Positions 7,880 through 8,326 of a DNA stretch of 8,326 nucleotides are shown here, piece by piece. Origin of the DNA: Burkholderiales bacterium (lineage in GTDB: Bacteria > Pseudomonadota > Gammaproteobacteria > Burkholderiales > SG8-39); the NCBI GenBank assembly GCA_027457185.1, contig DAIDTN010000176.1, positions 1-8,326 on the forward strand. The letters are read 5' to 3'. Below the pieces are notes generated by a model. It ran no database searches. It saw nothing but the letters and a program-made list of their open reading frames with translations, and had not been told where the DNA came from. Numbering within the stretch: the stretch's first letter is position 1; the number at the start of each line of letters is the position of its first letter. A program made the translations under genes and the position numbers.

Positions 7880-7905
7880 GATCGGCCCGAGGGCGGGCCT
7901 CCCAC
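7880..7905 (-). repeat. REP-type palindromic unit (copy 2, inverted)
   Basis: Read on the minus strand this starts GTGGGA and folds as GGCCCG, loop CCCT, CGGGCC. Compared with copy 1, two stem positions change from G-C to C-G on both sides, so pairing is preserved. With copy 1 it makes an inverted doublet with a 19-bp centre, the REPIN/BIME architecture. It lies one base past the stop codon of the minus-strand 88-aa gene and may help end that transcript. Confidence 0.7.
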
Positions 7906-7906
7906 T

Positions 7907-8173
7907 TCAATCGCTGCCTGGATCCGCGAACAGGGACAACTGGGTCGCGAGCGACAGTACCATTTGCTCCACCGCGCGTTTGGCTTCGGCCAGGGTTTTC
8001 GCCTCGCCCGCGCGGCTGCCCGCCTGCCAGCGGTAGACGCCGTCCCACTGTCCGCGCTCGCCCAGCTGCACCGTGCCCAGCCGTTCTTTGCCTTGCCAGT
8101 AGCCGTGCGACTGGTAACCGCGCTCCCACAGCGGCCTCGCCTTGCTCGTTTTTCTCGCGCTCTTCTTCGCCAT
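7907..8173 (-). CDS. Small basic protein with C-terminal QLSLF clamp-binding-like motif (hypothetical)
   Basis: I do not recognise this 88-aa protein. It has a Lys/Arg-rich tail (residues 1-13, MAKKSARKTSKAR), which could bind nucleic acid. A probable beta-rich middle with several Trp and Tyr follows (15-50, LWERGYQSHGYWQG, QWDGVYRWQ). Then comes a predicted amphipathic helix (about 57-77, GEAKTLAEAKRAVEQM) and a short tail ATQLSLFADPGSD. QLSLF (78-82) exactly fits the QL(S/D)LF pentapeptide by which polymerases, MutS, Hda and others dock on the beta clamp. The start at 8173 is the only ATG near the 5' end; AGAAG lies just upstream as a weak ribosome site. No promoter is evident between the ATG and the probable omega-RNA sequence starting about 20-30 bp upstream. 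Coding potential is supported by sensible composition and placement between REP sequences and a clean start; it remains a prediction. Confidence 0.65.
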   Translation of the reverse strand: MAKKSARKTSKARPLWERGYQSHGYWQGKERLGTVQLGERGQWDGVYRWQAGSRAGEAKTLAEAKRAVEQMVLSLATQLSLFADPGSD

Positions 8174-8190
8174 GGCTTCTAGCTTACCAA

Positions 8191-8326
8191 AGTGCTCCCT
8201 GCGCTACCACCCGGTGGCGCGCGAAGCGCCCGGCGGCGGACCCGGCAGGTACTCCGGCAATCGTGCCGCCGGATGCGTCCCACGGGGACTTTCCCGTCTC
8301 CCGTCCAGCGGGACCGAGGAAGCGGG
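8191..8326 (+). ncRNA. Probable HEARO/omega RNA of an IscB- or IsrB-type element (runs off the window)
   Basis: This stretch reads as structured RNA on the plus strand. Helices seen are: GCGC/CCAC pairing with GTGG/GCGC (8201-8222); an 8-bp helix CCGGCGGC (8230-8237) with GCCGCCGG (8265-8272) enclosing GGCAGGTACTCCGGCAATC; GTCCC (8277-8281) with GGGAC (8310-8314); and inside it ACGGG (8282-8286), loop GACTTT, CCCGT (8293-8297). The core GGATGCGTCC followed by GGGGACTTTCCC and GTCTCCCG matches, from memory, the equivalent core of the OgeuIscB omega RNA (GGACGCACCC, GGGATTTCCCC, AGTCCCCGG). Such RNAs guide the nuclease to DNA, carry the guide at their 5' end and lie immediately upstream of iscB/isrB. 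The nuclease ORF would begin past 8326 and is not seen. The 5' edge is approximate. An alternative is an unrelated structured or GC-rich intergenic sequence. Confidence 0.6.

Noticed and set aside
8172..8326. Open plus-strand frame from an ATG at 8172 (MASSLPKCSLRYHPVAR...) to the window edge
   Set aside because: Its sequence looks like translated structured RNA, it overlaps the start of the minus-strand gene, and the helices give a better account of the region.
8176..8326. Cobalamin riboswitch on the minus strand, suggested by ACCTGCC near a B12-box-like string at 8243-8257
   Set aside because: The CACTG, GGGAAGG and GGTGAA elements are absent, and the downstream gene is not B12-related. 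The plus-strand omega-RNA reading explains more of the sequence.

Overview
The window looks like a GC-rich betaproteobacterial chromosome. LeuS, LptE, HolA and UvrD all read as full-length proteobacterial proteins. The LeuRS active-site loop (TMSKSKNNGVDP) and the 'GGTAGAATCGCG'-type promoter also fit that group. The assignment to Betaproteobacteria is inference from memory of these families; no search was run.

Layout. (1) From the left edge to 1235 (+) is the 3' part of an Ala/Glu/Arg-rich coiled-coil protein with one C-terminal membrane helix. Its frame is broken by a single in-frame TGA at 474-476. (2) Convergent to it, 5519 to 1305 (-) holds a compact leuS-lptE-holA operon: leucyl-tRNA synthetase, the LPS-assembly lipoprotein LptE and the DNA polymerase III delta subunit. 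(3) A 142-bp divergent region (5520-5661) carries a near-perfect -10 for leuS, a -10 for uvrD and a 9-bp GC inverted repeat. (4) 5662-7815 (+) is uvrD, the repair helicase, with all SF1 motifs and the C-terminal Tudor-like domain. (5) 7835-7905 holds two inverted REP-type hairpins with compensatory stem changes (a REPIN/BIME-like doublet) between convergent genes. (6) 7907-8173 (-) is an unrecognised 88-aa basic protein that ends in QLSLF, a textbook beta-clamp-binding pentapeptide. (7) From about 8191 to the right edge (+) is a structured, apparently non-coding stretch. It resembles the HEARO/omega RNA that precedes IscB/IsrB RNA-guided nuclease genes of IS200/IS605-type elements.

The core genes are housekeeping (translation, outer-membrane biogenesis, replication clamp loading, excision and mismatch repair). 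The accessory interest is at the right end. A probable omega RNA starts within about 20-30 bp of the small gene's start codon, so an IscB- or IsrB-type element probably inserted there, with its nuclease ORF just beyond the window. The clamp-motif protein and the REP doublet are the other two points worth following.
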